Part shown: in pieces, positions 8,581-18,607 of the stretch
Layout of the letters: the number at the start of each line of letters is the position of its first letter
Numbering within the stretch: the first letter of the stretch is position 1
DNA from: BOG-908 sp965198915
GTDB taxonomy: Bacteria > Pseudomonadota > Alphaproteobacteria > Acetobacterales > Acetobacteraceae
Direction of reading: 5' to 3'
Assembly (NCBI GenBank): GCA_965198915.1
Contig: CBDAQC010000004.1
Location: forward strand, 558,001-622,000
Length of the DNA: 64,000 bases
Notes under the pieces: model-generated
The model's database searches: none
The model's input: the letters and a program-made list of their open reading frames with translations, nothing else
Told to the model about the DNA's origin: nothing
Position numbers and translations under genes: made by a program

Positions 8581-10842
8581 TCATTTGAGTAGCCTACCAG
8601 CTTCTGGTAGCGGGCGAGCCAATATCGGTCTTGCGACAGTAATACCGGTCCCCGAGCGCCCGCCTATGTCATTAATGATGATTGACACAGCCACGCTAGG
8701 ACTGCCGAAAAGCAAAGCTCCCGGTATTCTGATAGCATACCATGACCTACCGTCGGTTTCTGCAGGCAGGCTCATTTTGGCAAGCTTGTCGTTTCCGAGC
8801 AGCAGTTCCACGGCGAGACCCGCCGTCTCTGCCGGCGCGCAATATGGAACGAGTACATCGTTACCGGATAGCGCTCGAGACTTGATCGAGAACGAGACCT
8901 TAAAGCCGTCCCCCGACCTGGCAGATGATAACGCTCCATCCACTGAACTCGATGAACGTCGGAAGGGGGAACTCGAGATGTCGTCGGCCTCGAATACTTG
9001 TCGGAAAGCTGATCCAAGCATTAACGGCACGGGACGGGCTTGCGTTACATCCGAAAGGAGCTGAACAGTTATGGAACTCATATGTATAGTGCCAGGCAAT
9101 CGACAGTTCAGATCCGGCTTCGCGCTGAACAGACCATAGGCATGTAAATCCATCTCTCGCACTTGAGCTTGGTATGGACCTTCGAAACCGCTGTAAACTC
9201 CTTTTGCCTCCCGCCTTCCCAGTGCTCGTGCAACGTCGCTTCGGTACTCCGTTGCGGGGACTGTCGCATACGTTTGGCCATCGGGGGTTTCGAGTCTAAT
9301 CCAGTCTGCCGTACGTCCTATGTCGGACGTCATCCAACCTCGTAACACCGCCCTCGTATCATCGAGGCGATATAAAAGATCGATATAGCCCCGACATACT
9401 GCGATCGGCGCTAAGTGAGCCGATGCAACATCCGGCGGAGGAAGAAACGTGTTTGTCACTTTGTCAGCAAACACGGCAAGGTGCCGAGCTTCGAGCTCAG
9501 CCGCGCTCTCGACTATCTCCTCCCTCTTTCCATAATACACCTGCCGAAGGAGACTTGGCACATAGACATTGTTTCGGATTGACACACCCTCGGAGACAAG
9601 ATTGCTACTGAAAGCGCTAGCATCCTCGGTATAGCGAGGCGCAAAGTTGAGGGTCACTAGGCAAAGCGTCGCAATCAATTGTTTTGCAACGTGCAGCGCA
9701 GCAAGGCGGGCTCGCGTCGAGAGCCGCTGTGCAAGAGCGTCAAAGACGAGTAACAAGACTGAGCAGCAGAAAATAAGGCTCGGGGTCGTATACCGCGGTT
9801 CGATCGCCCCAGATATGCCAAGCGACGATCGTGTCGCCGCAGCGGCGCAAGCAATCAGGAGAATACTTCCTGCAATAGTAAGAAGTGCGGCGGCTCCAGC
9901 GGAAACAGAAGCTCGCAACCAAAAGCGACTGTGCAGCGCTGACATTAGTACCGCAACGAAGCAGATTGTACCAAACAATCCGAATACCAAGGGCAAATCG
10001 TCGAAAGCGTAAAAAGCACATCCGAGGAAGTTCGAGGCAAAGATGACAAGCCGAAGCACCGTCGGCAAGCTGGCGCTAAGCACAATTGGAGCGGCACTCA
10101 CAGGGTGATAGTCCATGAGGAATAGAGCCGCCCCCAGCCCCGCTGTCGCACTGAAAATGATCGCGGGCTTAGTGGCGGCTTTGCGTAACAACAGCAATAG
10201 TATAAGCCACGGCAACTCGAGCAGCCCGCCAGCCATTGAGAAAGCAGCAAGGCAATAGCAAAGGCCCGCAATAATGCTCCACGAAATTGCCCGCCTGCTT
10301 GCTGCCGGTGCAGTCGCCTTGACAAGAAGAGCAGCCGAAAGCGTTAGCCAAAATCCCATCAAGGCTATCTGCACGTCGAATGGGAGAAGCAGGTTCTGCC
10401 ATTGACACACAGATAACATCAACGCGACGAATGTGAGCGTCATAACGCAACGTCGCCGCCTTGACATCTCAGTTGAGGCACCCAGGCATCCAAGAACGAA
10501 GCCTATGAACGCGAGAATGAGTAGATTGACTACGGCAACAAAATGGCCAGTCATGTGGAACAGGCGTGCATCGATGAATAGCAGCACGCGCGCAGTGAAG
10601 ATTCGGTGCTCATTATGCGGCTTTACCAAGTCTTTGAAAGTGTAATTTCCATCTAGGAACGTGCGGTAGTCTGCGAGCCAGTTCCAAAAGTCCCAGAAGG
10701 GTGTCGAGCTGAAATACTTCCACGTGAAATAGCATGTATGCAGAGTAACTAAGATGGAGAGAGCGATGCAAGTTCCGCCGAGTAACACCATGGTTTGTCG
10801 GCGAAACAACGAACGGGTTAGGCACTTTGCCACGAGTGACAT
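8581..10842 (-). CDS. Large multi-pass membrane protein with a C-terminal soluble domain
   Basis: About 753 residues. The first 470 or so hold roughly ten hydrophobic helices (for example MVLLGGTCIALSILVTLH and FVAVVNLLILAFIGFVLG). A periplasm-like loop after the first helix contains WDFWNWLADYRTFLDG and KPHNEHRIFTARVLL, a pattern seen in polyprenyl-linked glycosyltransferase-like or O-antigen-processing membrane proteins. The C-terminal 280 residues look like beta-rich sandwich sequence (VLRGWMTSDIGRTADWIRLETPDG; ITVARPILA). I chose the ATG at 10842, which has GGGAG at good spacing; a frame extends 13 codons further up without one. GC is lower than the backbone, suggesting transfer. No specific function is assigned; involvement in surface glycan assembly is a guess. 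Confidence 0.6.
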   Translation of the reverse strand: MSLVAKCLTRSLFRRQTMVLLGGTCIALSILVTLHTCYFTWKYFSSTPFWDFWNWLADYRTFLDGNYTFKDLVKPHNEHRIFTARVLLFIDARLFHMTGHFVAVVNLLILAFIGFVLGCLGASTEMSRRRRCVMTLTFVALMLSVCQWQNLLLPFDVQIALMGFWLTLSAALLVKATAPAASRRAISWSIIAGLCYCLAAFSMAGGLLELPWLILLLLLRKAATKPAIIFSATAGLGAALFLMDYHPVSAAPIVLSASLPTVLRLVIFASNFLGCAFYAFDDLPLVFGLFGTICFVAVLMSALHSRFWLRASVSAGAAALLTIAGSILLIACAAAATRSSLGISGAIEPRYTTPSLIFCCSVLLLVFDALAQRLSTRARLAALHVAKQLIATLCLVTLNFAPRYTEDASAFSSNLVSEGVSIRNNVYVPSLLRQVYYGKREEIVESAAELEARHLAVFADKVTNTFLPPPDVASAHLAPIAVCRGYIDLLYRLDDTRAVLRGWMTSDIGRTADWIRLETPDGQTYATVPATEYRSDVARALGRREAKGVYSGFEGPYQAQVREMDLHAYGLFSAKPDLNCRLPGTIHMSSITVQLLSDVTQARPVPLMLGSAFRQVFEADDISSSPFRRSSSSVDGALSSARSGDGFKVSFSIKSRALSGNDVLVPYCAPAETAGLAVELLLGNDKLAKMSLPAETDGRSWYAIRIPGALLFGSPSVAVSIIINDIGGRSGTGITVARPILARPLPEAGRLLK

Positions 10843-11241
10843 GGTCACACAGCTCCCGTCAGATTTGTGAACGATAGCCAAGTGTCGTGGTTTATTGGGC
10901 TTCTATGTTCAAACGCCACAGCCACACGCCTCAGGTAAGTCCCTCTCAAGATGCGCCCCCAACCTCTTCGATTTCCTGTTAGCCGATGCTGGGCGCGGTC
11001 ACCAGTGGCGGAAGCTGCTCTTACGGCAATGCACATCGACAGCTTAAGAGGGGGCTTTAGCTTTGGTCGAAGTCTAAGCCCAAACAACTCTGTGCCTTGG
11101 GCATTTGGCCGCAAGTCATGGTAGGCCAGAAGCCTGGCTTGTCGGGTCTCCTGAACTGATGCTGTTATTTATTCGCCTAGTTCCAGGTGTTCCTCACCCG
11201 ATCGGAACGCTTCGTCGCCTTGGTGTGCCTATTCATGAAGA
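10843..11241. other. Gene-free stretch
   Basis: No convincing coding frame. It should hold the promoter of the minus-strand membrane protein gene at its left end. I see no clear promoter, repeat or terminator. Confidence 0.35.
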
Positions 11242-11574
11242 GTGAGCCGGCCCAAGGCCGTCGAGGCTGCGGACGCCGAGGATCGCCTCCGCGAGGCGCG
11301 CGATGGCTGGCGCGAGCTGGAGGCGGAATGGAAGGCCTACCCTGGCCCTGAAGAGTTTATCGCAACCCGACAGCAGCTGAGCCGGCTCAAGCTGGCCCAT
11401 GACGTCCTGCCGGACGAACGCAAGAGCCGCCTTGCGGCGATGATGGGGAACCGTCGCCAGAGCCAGCTTGATCACCACCTGGAGGGCTTCGATTTAGGGT
11501 GCCTGCGCATCCCAGGCGTGGGCAAGAGCAAGATCGCGACATTGACCAGCTATGGCATCTGCTCGGCGGCGTAA
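11242..11574 (+). pseudogene. C-terminal helical + helix-hairpin-helix fragment, truncated
   Basis: About 110 residues: a charged helical region (EAADAEDRLREARDGWRELEAEW) followed by a helix-hairpin-helix-like segment CLRIPGVGKSKIATLTSYGI. A similar arrangement ends some TerY-P-type protein kinases and other nucleic-acid-associated proteins. It stops abruptly in the middle of the hairpin region, exactly where a minus-strand ParB-type gene also breaks off. No upstream kinase domain is present, so this is a fragment carried by a rearrangement. Confidence 0.4.
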
Positions 11575-11870
11575 GCGGGCGACCGCTTGTTGTCGGCCAG
11601 CACGTAGGCCCGACGCTCGGTTTCGCTCAGATGCGATAGCCGCATAGTCGGCACTGTCTCCATGCCGAGACGCCGCGCGGCCTCTACCCGACCGTGGCCG
11701 GCCACGATCTCTCGGTTGTCACCTATCAGGACGGGGTTGGTGAAGCCGAAGCGGCGTATGCTTTCGGCTATTTGGCCCACCTGCGCCTTCGAGTGACGGC
11801 GGGCGTTACGCTTGTAGGGCCGCAGCGTGGCGACCGGCAGGCACTCGATGCGATAGTCGGTCTGGTGCAT
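11550..11870 (-). pseudogene. ParB/Srx-type N-terminal domain protein, 3'-truncated
   Basis: The sequence LPVATLRPYKRNARRHSKAQVGQIAESIRRFGFTNPVLIGDNREIVAGHGRVEAARRLGM is the ParB N-terminal (sulfiredoxin-like) fold, with the GHGR nucleotide-binding motif, followed by YVLADNK. In alphaproteobacterial phages and islands this domain usually leads into a DNA methyltransferase. Here native sequence ends after VLADNK and a short foreign tail follows. The start is the ATG at 11870 with an AG-rich ribosome site upstream. It follows a DUF5681 gene in the same direction, a phage-like order. Confidence 0.75.
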
Positions 11871-12133
11871 GACACATCTCTTTCTCTGGAGCCGCGCTGG
11901 ACTGCACGGCACCAACGAAGGATGTCATCACGACCGCGAACCGCGTGCCGGTCGAGAACGGCAGCTTGCCTTATCCACGCGCGCGCCAGGCCGGCTTCCG
12001 CCGGCGAGATTTGTCGTGCTTGCGCTTCAATGACGACACACCCCGCAAGATACTCAAGTGCCCGCAGCATTGCAGAGTCGTGACTCTTTGCCTGCCCAAT
12101 CATCTCAGGCATGCCGAACGACCGTGACGGCAT
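11768..12133 (-). CDS. Small hypothetical protein upstream of the ParB-type gene
   Basis: The first 85 residues or so look coding (AMLRALEYLAGCVVIEAQARQISPAEAGLARAWIRQAAVL, with amphipathic helices). The last 35 overlap the ParB-type gene in another frame and turn into Arg/Ser-rich sequence, so the true gene may have lost its stop through a frameshift near 11875. It starts 8 bp after the DUF5681 gene and is probably co-transcribed with it. Not recognised. Confidence 0.4.
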   Translation of the reverse strand: MPSRSFGMPEMIGQAKSHDSAMLRALEYLAGCVVIEAQARQISPAEAGLARAWIRQAAVLDRHAVRGRDDILRWCRAVQRGSRERDVSCTRPTIASSACRSPRCGPTSVTPAVTRRRRWAK

Positions 12134-12141
12134 TGGAGATG

Positions 12142-13284
12142 CTACGGATCGTCAAGCTCAAAAAGCTTCATCTTGATTTCCTCGAGCAAGAATGCGGCGT
12201 CGTGGTGAGACGCAAAGCGAGGGTCTAACTCCTCTTCCGAACAGGTTAGTTGCTCCTCCAGGTAGGCGATGCGCTTGCGCAACGCCTGCCGCTTAGCATC
12301 TGTTTTTTTGCACCCCGATTGCTTGATCTTGCGCGAGGATTGCGTGACAACGCTTTCATCGGCGTAGTCAGATTGCTTTATCAGCTCCTTCACCGCTGCC
12401 TCGGCCCGATTCAAGCAGCTCGACATTTTCCGAACGGTCATCCTGCGATCAATGCGCGCAGCTCCTGTGGTGCCAGTGGCGGGATGGATAACAGAAGGCG
12501 CCCGCTGCACTTCGTCCTGGCTGCAATATCGCGCTGTGACGTAAGCCGCCTGCCGGCGCTGCTCTTCAGACGGAAAGGCAGAGCTGAGACCTGCCAGGCG
12601 CCGCTTGGCATCAGCTATCAAATTCAAGACGAGTTCCCGAGAACCACCATACGGCGCCAGCCCCTCCGTCGGGCCCGCAAGCACTGCCTCGAAGCGTTGG
12701 ATCGATTGTATGACGGCTTGCTTCTCCGCCTCGCGTTCGTCCCACTGCGCCTTCTGAACGTCATCCGCAGGGCCGTTGATGATGACAACTTCCTTGAGGC
12801 TGTCGACCACCATATCGGCGGGGTGCGGAACAGGTTCAGGAGGCTCGTCTCCCATCTTATCGCACCGGTGCATCTCTTTGAGCCAGCGCTGCTTGTAGTC
12901 GAACTGGCGTTCGAACTGCCTGCGACGTTCTCTAAGCCTACCCTGCTCGGCACTCCTGACCTCTTTGACAAAGATTTCAGCAGCGCGGATATCTCCCTTG
13001 AGTGCCTTAGCTTCGAGCACCCGTAGCACGCCTCGCACGACGGAAATCTTCCGCGTACGCCCGCACTCGTTGACCTTGATAGGCCTGTTCGCCTCCTGCA
13101 GCACCAGACTGTGGTAATCGGTCAAGAGGTCGCCCATGTCGGCAAAATTCTTCTTCGGGCGTCCCCTCGGATTGCCGGACACGCCTTTCTTAAAACGATG
13201 CTCCTCGGGCGGCTTGCCGTATCCGACCTTCCCGGCCGAGTCGGTATGAGCGGTCGGCGACCCCTGATCTCCGAACTGGCTCAT
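12142..13284 (-). CDS. DUF5681 domain protein (phage/island type)
   Basis: About 380 residues. Near the N-terminus GYGKPPEEHRFKKGVSGNPRGRPKK is the DUF5681 signature, a basic segment found in proteins encoded next to terminases and ParB-methyltransferases in alphaproteobacterial prophages and islands. The rest is charged and helical, with coiled-coil-like runs (QGRLRERRRQFERQF near the middle; RQALRKRIAYLEEQL near the end). I start it at the ATG at 13284 because the 30 codons upstream lack coding character and GGGGTGG precedes this ATG. It may act as a small-terminase-like DNA-binding protein, but no terminase is nearby, so the context is a remnant. Confidence 0.7.
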   Translation of the reverse strand: MSQFGDQGSPTAHTDSAGKVGYGKPPEEHRFKKGVSGNPRGRPKKNFADMGDLLTDYHSLVLQEANRPIKVNECGRTRKISVVRGVLRVLEAKALKGDIRAAEIFVKEVRSAEQGRLRERRRQFERQFDYKQRWLKEMHRCDKMGDEPPEPVPHPADMVVDSLKEVVIINGPADDVQKAQWDEREAEKQAVIQSIQRFEAVLAGPTEGLAPYGGSRELVLNLIADAKRRLAGLSSAFPSEEQRRQAAYVTARYCSQDEVQRAPSVIHPATGTTGAARIDRRMTVRKMSSCLNRAEAAVKELIKQSDYADESVVTQSSRKIKQSGCKKTDAKRQALRKRIAYLEEQLTCSEEELDPRFASHHDAAFLLEEIKMKLFELDDP

Positions 13285-14640
13285 GACCGCCACCCCCGGC
13301 AGCGCGCCGCCGGGCAGGAGGTCTTGCTGCCGCAAGTAAGCCGTTCGAAAGGGCTTTGACTTCGTCGTGCCCAATGAAGGCCGGCGGCCTTCTTCGGGGG
13401 AGCCGTTGCGGCAAGGCTGGAGACACCCTGGCTGCCAGGCAGCAAGGGGTGGCGTAGGCCGAGGGGCGAGATGGGTAACCGGATGAACAACATCAGCCTA
13501 CGGGGCCATCACGACGACGAGCAATCCCGAAGTTATTTTTTTTGCCAATGAAAGCAGAGAGTTACATCTGACCCACAGGGCCCAAACCTCTCCCCTTTGC
13601 TCGGGTAAGCCGGCCGGCGACCGCCTTCGTGGCTGGAAACCGCCTTGTCAAGTTAACCGAGACCGCTCCACAGAATGCTGAACGCCTGTAGAGCATCGAG
13701 GCCAGCCGCGGCGAGCGGCATGCAGCGGTTTTTTGGCCGATCCTTCGAGTAGTCAGCCACCTCCGAAAGCGGTGCTCTGCAGGAGAGCTGCGAAGGCCGA
13801 ACCCATTCGGCGAGCGGCTGGCCCTGACACTGGTAGAGCTCGCCAGGCTAGCTCGCGACCGGGCTTCCAGCTCGCCCGTCGCTGGCCCGCAGGCGTGCAG
13901 CCGTCAACGCCCGGACTGCCGAGAGCCCGACAGGTCCGCGCAGTACTTACTGGCATACCCCGGGCAAGCCGTTCTGCCCGGATCGGAGGTACATCGCTGC
14001 TCAGGCAGCAACGGGCAGGACGTGCCGGAGGGGAGAGCGAAAGGGAGAGGGTGGCCATGCCCCTGGAGCCTTCCATCATCCCCGGAGAGTCAAACAGCAA
14101 GAGGGATGGGATGGAAAGCGGCGGTTGACCAGTGTGCGACAGGTCAGCCTGATAACCTTCCGTGGGATCATCTGCCGCGCTGCAGACGGCTAACGGATCA
14201 AAGTGGGCCGTCAAATACATCGATAACAGCGATATCTGCGCCTGCGCCCGTTTGTTTGGTTCGCATGAAGGCATTCCGGCGATTTTCGGTCGAGGCGTAG
14301 TGAAGTGCCTGGATGCTCAAGTTCCTTCTGGGACCTGCTGGCTTTAACCGCAGACGCCGGCTGGACGGCACAACCATTTCGTCCGCAGCCCCATATAGTT
14401 TCAGCCGGAATCCCACGCGAATCCCATCGCTTTCGTCCGGCGGTCTGGATAAGGCGCAGACAAAACCCTGTTTTGGCGACCAGGATTTCCCTGTTATGAT
14501 TTTCGACAACGCAGAGGTCACTAAGCGTAAGTGTCTGATTCAAAATGGCCGCGCGACCACAAAAGCCGACTCGGGCACTCGGAACCGCGTTCTCACAGAC
14601 TGAAAACAGGGAATGGCCGACGTCGGGGGCTCAGGACCTA
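13285..14640. other. Stretch of 1.35 kb without a recognisable gene
   Basis: Several 60-170 codon frames exist on both strands, but none has a ribosome site, a hydrophobic core or a familiar motif, and they overlap each other in a way expected of high-GC non-coding DNA. An AT-rich spot near 13530-13545 is the only compositional break. It is probably decayed sequence. Confidence 0.4.
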
Positions 14641-14724
14641 GCACTTGCGCCAGAGCACAGAGACGGGTTCGCCGCTGACTGCGTCCACAGCCAGCCAGTT
14701 TTTGTCCCTGAAATTCAATTGCTT

Positions 14725-15501
14725 ATGGTCTTCGTCCACAACGTCTATGTAGTAGTGGGAACGGGCGCGGTGGAGCATGTGCAACGGCAGGATGGTCGAT
14801 ACTACTGGCGGGCACGGGTGCCCTTGGACCTGATCGGGCCGGTAGGTTGCCGCGAGGTCACGCGGAGCCTGGATACCGCTTGCCCACGCATGGCACGGAG
14901 CGGGCGGCACAGGCACACTCGGCTGTGATGGCTGCATGGACGGAGGCGAGGCGGCAACGATGACAGAGGCAACGGACCGGGTGCGCGGGCTGGTCGAGGA
15001 CCTGCTGAGCGAGCTTGCGCACGTTACGCAAGGCCGCCTGCGGTCGCTCGACCCGAGCCAGTCGACCCTGGCGACTGTGCCCCTGCACGCCACGCTGGAC
15101 ACGGCGCGGGATACCCGCGCGGCCCTCCCCGGGCTGGTCTCGGCCGAAGCCGGTGCGGAGGCGGACGCAGGACCGACGGCACGCACGGAAGCCGCCGCCC
15201 GGGTATTGGACCTGGACGCGCTGGCATACCTTGGTATGCCCTGCACGACGTTCCGTGGGCTGACGCCCTGGAAGCGCTCGAGGCGGTCGGTCCACGCGGC
15301 CCGGGCGTGCGCCTCGCGTACGCGATTGATGAGGAGCATGTCGACCAGGAGACTGGTGAGGTGACCCGTCGCCCCCTGCTGACGGCCTACGGCGAACCTG
15401 CGCGCAAGCCGGTGGCCTTGGAGGACAGGGCGACAGGTCGGAGTTTGCCGCTGGCGCGGCAGAAATGGACGATCGCCAGGCCGAGGGTGAAAAACGAATA
15501 A
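14725..15501 (+). pseudogene. Decayed phage integrase-like gene
   Basis: The segment VQRQDGRYYWRARVPLDLIG...REVTRSLDT resembles the N-terminal DNA-binding part of tyrosine recombinases whose first domain reads 'grwyfRrrVPkdL..l.gr.ei.rSL.T'. A frameshift near 14880 moves the frame (RAAQAHSAVMAAWTEARRQ), and further shifts near 14960 and 15245 lead to a charged tail (AYAIDEEHVDQETGEVTRRP). No catalytic Arg-His-Arg-Tyr set is visible. It probably marks the former integration module of the island to its left. Confidence 0.4.
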
Positions 15502-15626
15502 AATAATAGGCTTACATTTGCTGACAGAGACGGCCCCCTGGCAGCAAGAACACGGACAGCAGCGGCGGCGTAGGCTGCCAGAGCAGGAGGGCTTTGATCA
15601 GGTGGACTTTCCTCCACCCTCCGCCC

Positions 15627-16136
15627 CTATTTTGTTAGGCGAAAAACCGCCTTCATCGGAACTTGGCATGTTAAATCGCCGGAGCCGACGAAATGAATGG
15701 TTGCCGTGACAGTCACTGTTTGTGCGGTCATATTGGTTACTGCCTTATAACCGCCGAAGGTAATGGCCGCAGCTGCGGGGGGAGTTCCGAACCCATTGGT
15801 TGCCACAACCGTATCAAATAAGATTCTACCTGAAGTCGCCGTGTCACTGGCAAATATAAATCTTGGCACACCGTAGTAATTAACCTGTGGGTATATGTTG
15901 TTTGCGACCGGATAAGTAAATTGAGCGTATCCAAACGTCGTAAGCAAGACGGTGTCCGGCGCTGCCGATAAGTAAAGAGACCCCTCGCCGCCGCCATGTG
16001 TGCAATTGGTCCCGTTCGACTGTGTAGGCGTGTACGCTCCGTTGTCGTAGCCCACGGAATAACTCGTTGGTGCGGTCTGAGCGTGGGCGACTGTTGCAAA
16101 AAGGATGCAGACGGCCGGGAAAGTCGATGGTCTCAC
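15627..16136 (-). CDS. Secreted protein of unknown function
   Basis: 169 residues with a short signal peptide (about 1-19, ending VAHAQ). The mature part is Thr/Gly/Asn/Tyr-rich (SVGYDNGAYTPTQSNGTNC) and beta-like, with two Cys that could pair. A GTG start with AGGA about 11 nt upstream is the only candidate. Its lower GC and its character resemble the small secreted protein at 2460-2828, though I see no clear sequence identity between the two. Not recognised. Confidence 0.5.
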   Translation of the reverse strand: MRPSTFPAVCILFATVAHAQTAPTSYSVGYDNGAYTPTQSNGTNCTHGGGEGSLYLSAAPDTVLLTTFGYAQFTYPVANNIYPQVNYYGVPRFIFASDTATSGRILFDTVVATNGFGTPPAAAAITFGGYKAVTNMTAQTVTVTATIHFVGSGDLTCQVPMKAVFRLTK

Positions 16137-16699
16137 GGGTTAAACGTCCTGACGGTTTGTTAGGCTACTGTAACTTATTACCTCCAGCCAAGGCGGTCAA
16201 CGCATCTTGCAGCTCTGGAGAGAGGCTGTCCGCTTTCCCCCTCTCGCCGCGCGGCTGCGCTCCCCTTGGAGGAAGGGCTGGCGTGCTCGGCCCGTGTCGG
16301 TCCTGCGCGTCGGCAGCCTACGCTCCGGCCCAGCCGGAGCGTAGGCTGCGTTGTGCACGAATGCACTTCCAAGCGCGCGTTACGCACTACCCGGAGAAGG
16401 CCACGCGGGCTATCGAGACCGCGACGAACGACGCGATGATCTTTGAAACAAGTATGGCTTGTCGTCGCTCGGGGCGCTGCGCTTGACTTAAGCCACACAC
16501 GCGCGGCGCGGGCCCTGATGCGCCTTGCGTGTCAGCTACGTGCATTCGGCGACAGTTACGACACAATTTGCGAGACAATCGCCGACGTCTGCGACCAGCC
16601 CAGGCACCCAAGCCTGCCGTGTCGTGCAGACCAGGTTAGTGCCGTCAGGGCGCCACCACCTCATCGCAAGGCGAATCGGCGTGTCTGCCGTGCTCGCGC
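16137..16699. other. Intergenic stretch with one strong hairpin
   Basis: No convincing coding frame over 560 bp. The main feature is the perfect hairpin at 16313-16349, described separately. This is where the accessory region gives way to the signalling genes. Confidence 0.45.
16313..16349. repeat. Perfect 17-bp inverted repeat with a 3-nt loop
   Basis: GCAGCCTACGCTCCGGC is followed by CCA and then its exact reverse complement. The stem is very GC-rich. No T-run follows on either strand, so it is not a standard intrinsic terminator; it could stop transcription bidirectionally with Rho or be a recombination or protein-binding site. Confidence 0.8.
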
Positions 16700-17857
16700 T
16701 CAAGTCTCCAGCATAGGAAACGACAGCAGGACTGTCGTGCCCCTGCCTGCCTCGGTCCGGATGCTCATGCGCGCGCCGGACTCCCGGCAGAAGCCCGCCA
16801 CCATCGAGAGGCCCAGGCCGGTGCCTTTGCCGTGCCCTTTGGTCGTGAAGAAAGGGTCCATGGCCCTGGCCGCCACCTCCGGAACCATGCCGGAGCCGCG
16901 ATCGGTGACCGAGATCTCCGCAAACGGGGTACCGCCCTCAAGCGTCGCGACGGCAACGACGGAAATCCTGGCGCCGGGAAGAGGAGAGGCGTCGGCCGCG
17001 TTCCGGACCAGGTTCAGCAATGCGAGCTCGAGCTGGCCGACATCGACCTCGGCCAGCAACGGCCCGGGTTGGAGCGACAGCTCAATGACGGGGGCGGACG
17101 GCGAAACCTCTTCCAGCAGGTGGCTGAGTCCGCGCAGGACATCGTTCAGGTCGACGACCTCCGCCCGCAGGCCTTGCCGCCCGGCAAACGACAGCATCTG
17201 CTGGGTCAGCTTGCCGGCCGCGGTCGCCGCCCGCTCGACATGGCCGAGCCGCTCCGCCTGCTTCTCCACGGAGCCGATCTTGCGCAGCAACTCGACGTTT
17301 CCCATGACGACGGTCATCAGGTTGTTGACCTCATGTGCCAGACCTGCGGCCATCAAGCCGAGCGTATCCATCCTGCGCTCGCGGTCGGCCGCCTCCTCGG
17401 CGGCCCGCCGCGCGGACGAATCCGTTTGGCTGCCGAACCAGTAGAGCACCCTGCCGTTCGCGTCGAACACCGGGCCCACGAACATGGAGTTCCAGAAACG
17501 CGAGCCGTCCTTGCGGTAGTTCCACATGTCGACCTGCGCCTCCCGGCCGGACTGGATGGCGTCACGCAGTTTGCCGACGGATATCGGGTCGGTACTCTCT
17601 CCCTGCAGGAAGCGGCAGTTCCTGCCCAGGACCTCGGCCGCCGCGTAGCCCGTCAGCCTGACGAATGCCGGGTTGCAGAAAATAATCGGGCAATCGGAGG
17701 TGTAGGGGTCGGTCAGCACCATCGCCAGCGGGCTCATGCGCACCACGGAAATCAACACGTCTGCAGAGTTTGCAGCCCCGTTCGGAAGGCCCGCTTTCCG
17801 CAGGACGTCCTCGTTCGTCGGGCTTGCCCGGAGGGTCTCCACGCCTTCCTCGTTCAT
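16700..17857 (-). CDS. LOV-domain blue-light sensor histidine kinase
   Basis: About 385 residues, soluble. A LOV (PAS) domain spans about residues 30-145 and carries the photoactive signature GRNCRFLQG, in which Cys forms the flavin adduct under blue light; RKDGSRFWNSMFVGPV is the typical LOV strand that follows. Next are a HisKA-type dimerisation region with the phosphoacceptor in LAHEVNNLM, and an HATPase_c domain with the N box LLNLVRNAADAS, then DRGSGM and GKGTGLGLSM. The start is the ATG at 17857, which has AGGAAAG 7 nt upstream; 37 extra codons further up lack one. It is divergent from a response regulator gene 110 bp away, its likely partner. Confidence 0.9.
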   Translation of the reverse strand: MNEEGVETLRASPTNEDVLRKAGLPNGAANSADVLISVVRMSPLAMVLTDPYTSDCPIIFCNPAFVRLTGYAAAEVLGRNCRFLQGESTDPISVGKLRDAIQSGREAQVDMWNYRKDGSRFWNSMFVGPVFDANGRVLYWFGSQTDSSARRAAEEAADRERRMDTLGLMAAGLAHEVNNLMTVVMGNVELLRKIGSVEKQAERLGHVERAATAAGKLTQQMLSFAGRQGLRAEVVDLNDVLRGLSHLLEEVSPSAPVIELSLQPGPLLAEVDVGQLELALLNLVRNAADASPLPGARISVVAVATLEGGTPFAEISVTDRGSGMVPEVAARAMDPFFTTKGHGKGTGLGLSMVAGFCRESGARMSIRTEAGRGTTVLLSFPMLET

Positions 17858-17967
17858 GGGCTGTCTTTCCTGTCCGGCCGGGCGAGCTGTTGACCGGCCA
17901 TTGCTGGCCACCCGCTTCGTGAAAGCAACGCCGTCGGCGCCCGACCGTATGTGCCCCGGCGTTAACA

Positions 17968-18351
17968 ATGAGGTATGCGGTGTCGAGTAGCCGAGGGCGG
18001 GTCTTGCTGGCCGAGGACGAGCCGATGATCCGGGTCCTCCTGGTCGAGAGCCTCGAAGCGGCGGGGTTCGAAGTCATGGAGGCCAAAGACGGCGACGAGG
18101 CGGTGCGGCTGTTGGCCGACCCGGATAGCGTCAGCCTGGTGGTGACCGATATCCAGATGCCGGGCGATCGGGATGGCAACGCGGTGGCCGAGGCGGCGCG
18201 GGCGATGCATCCGGACATCCCGGTCGTCTACATGACAGGTAACCCGTCCAGCCTGCGCGTGCGGCTCGGGACGCGCGACATCCTCGTGCGCAAGCCGTTC
18301 GCGCCGTCTGACGTGCTGGCAGCGGTCGAACGCCTGGTGGGCGCCGGTTAG
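17968..18351 (+). CDS. Single-domain response regulator
   Basis: 127 residues, a stand-alone receiver: acidic pocket AEDEP, phosphoacceptor Asp in VVTDIQMPGD, the Thr of YMTGN and the conserved Lys in VRKPF. It lacks an output domain, so it works by protein contact. It faces away from the LOV kinase across 110 bp, which suggests they form one light-responsive pair. Translation may start at ATG 17968 or, with a better ribosome site (GAGG), at GTG 17980. Confidence 0.85.
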   Translation: MRYAVSSSRGRVLLAEDEPMIRVLLVESLEAAGFEVMEAKDGDEAVRLLADPDSVSLVVTDIQMPGDRDGNAVAEAARAMHPDIPVVYMTGNPSSLRVRLGTRDILVRKPFAPSDVLAAVERLVGAG

Positions 18352-18607
18352 GGACACTGTTCGCCGACAGGATCTCGCCGGCCGGCCAGCCCGGCCACGT
18401 ACGGCCGCGCTTCGTCCGGCACCCAACCTGCGACGGAAAGGCTCGGCCTTGTGCAGAACCCGGCCAGGCTGACTGACACCGGTCTCGGCCAGCCAGATCG
18501 GAGGGAGTTGGCCTGCGGCCCGGCGGCCGAACCTCGGGGCGTTTGCGCCGTCCGCGGTGTGGCGTTAGGAACAAGGATGGCCGGGCTTTCGCCCGGCGGA
18601 GAACGTT

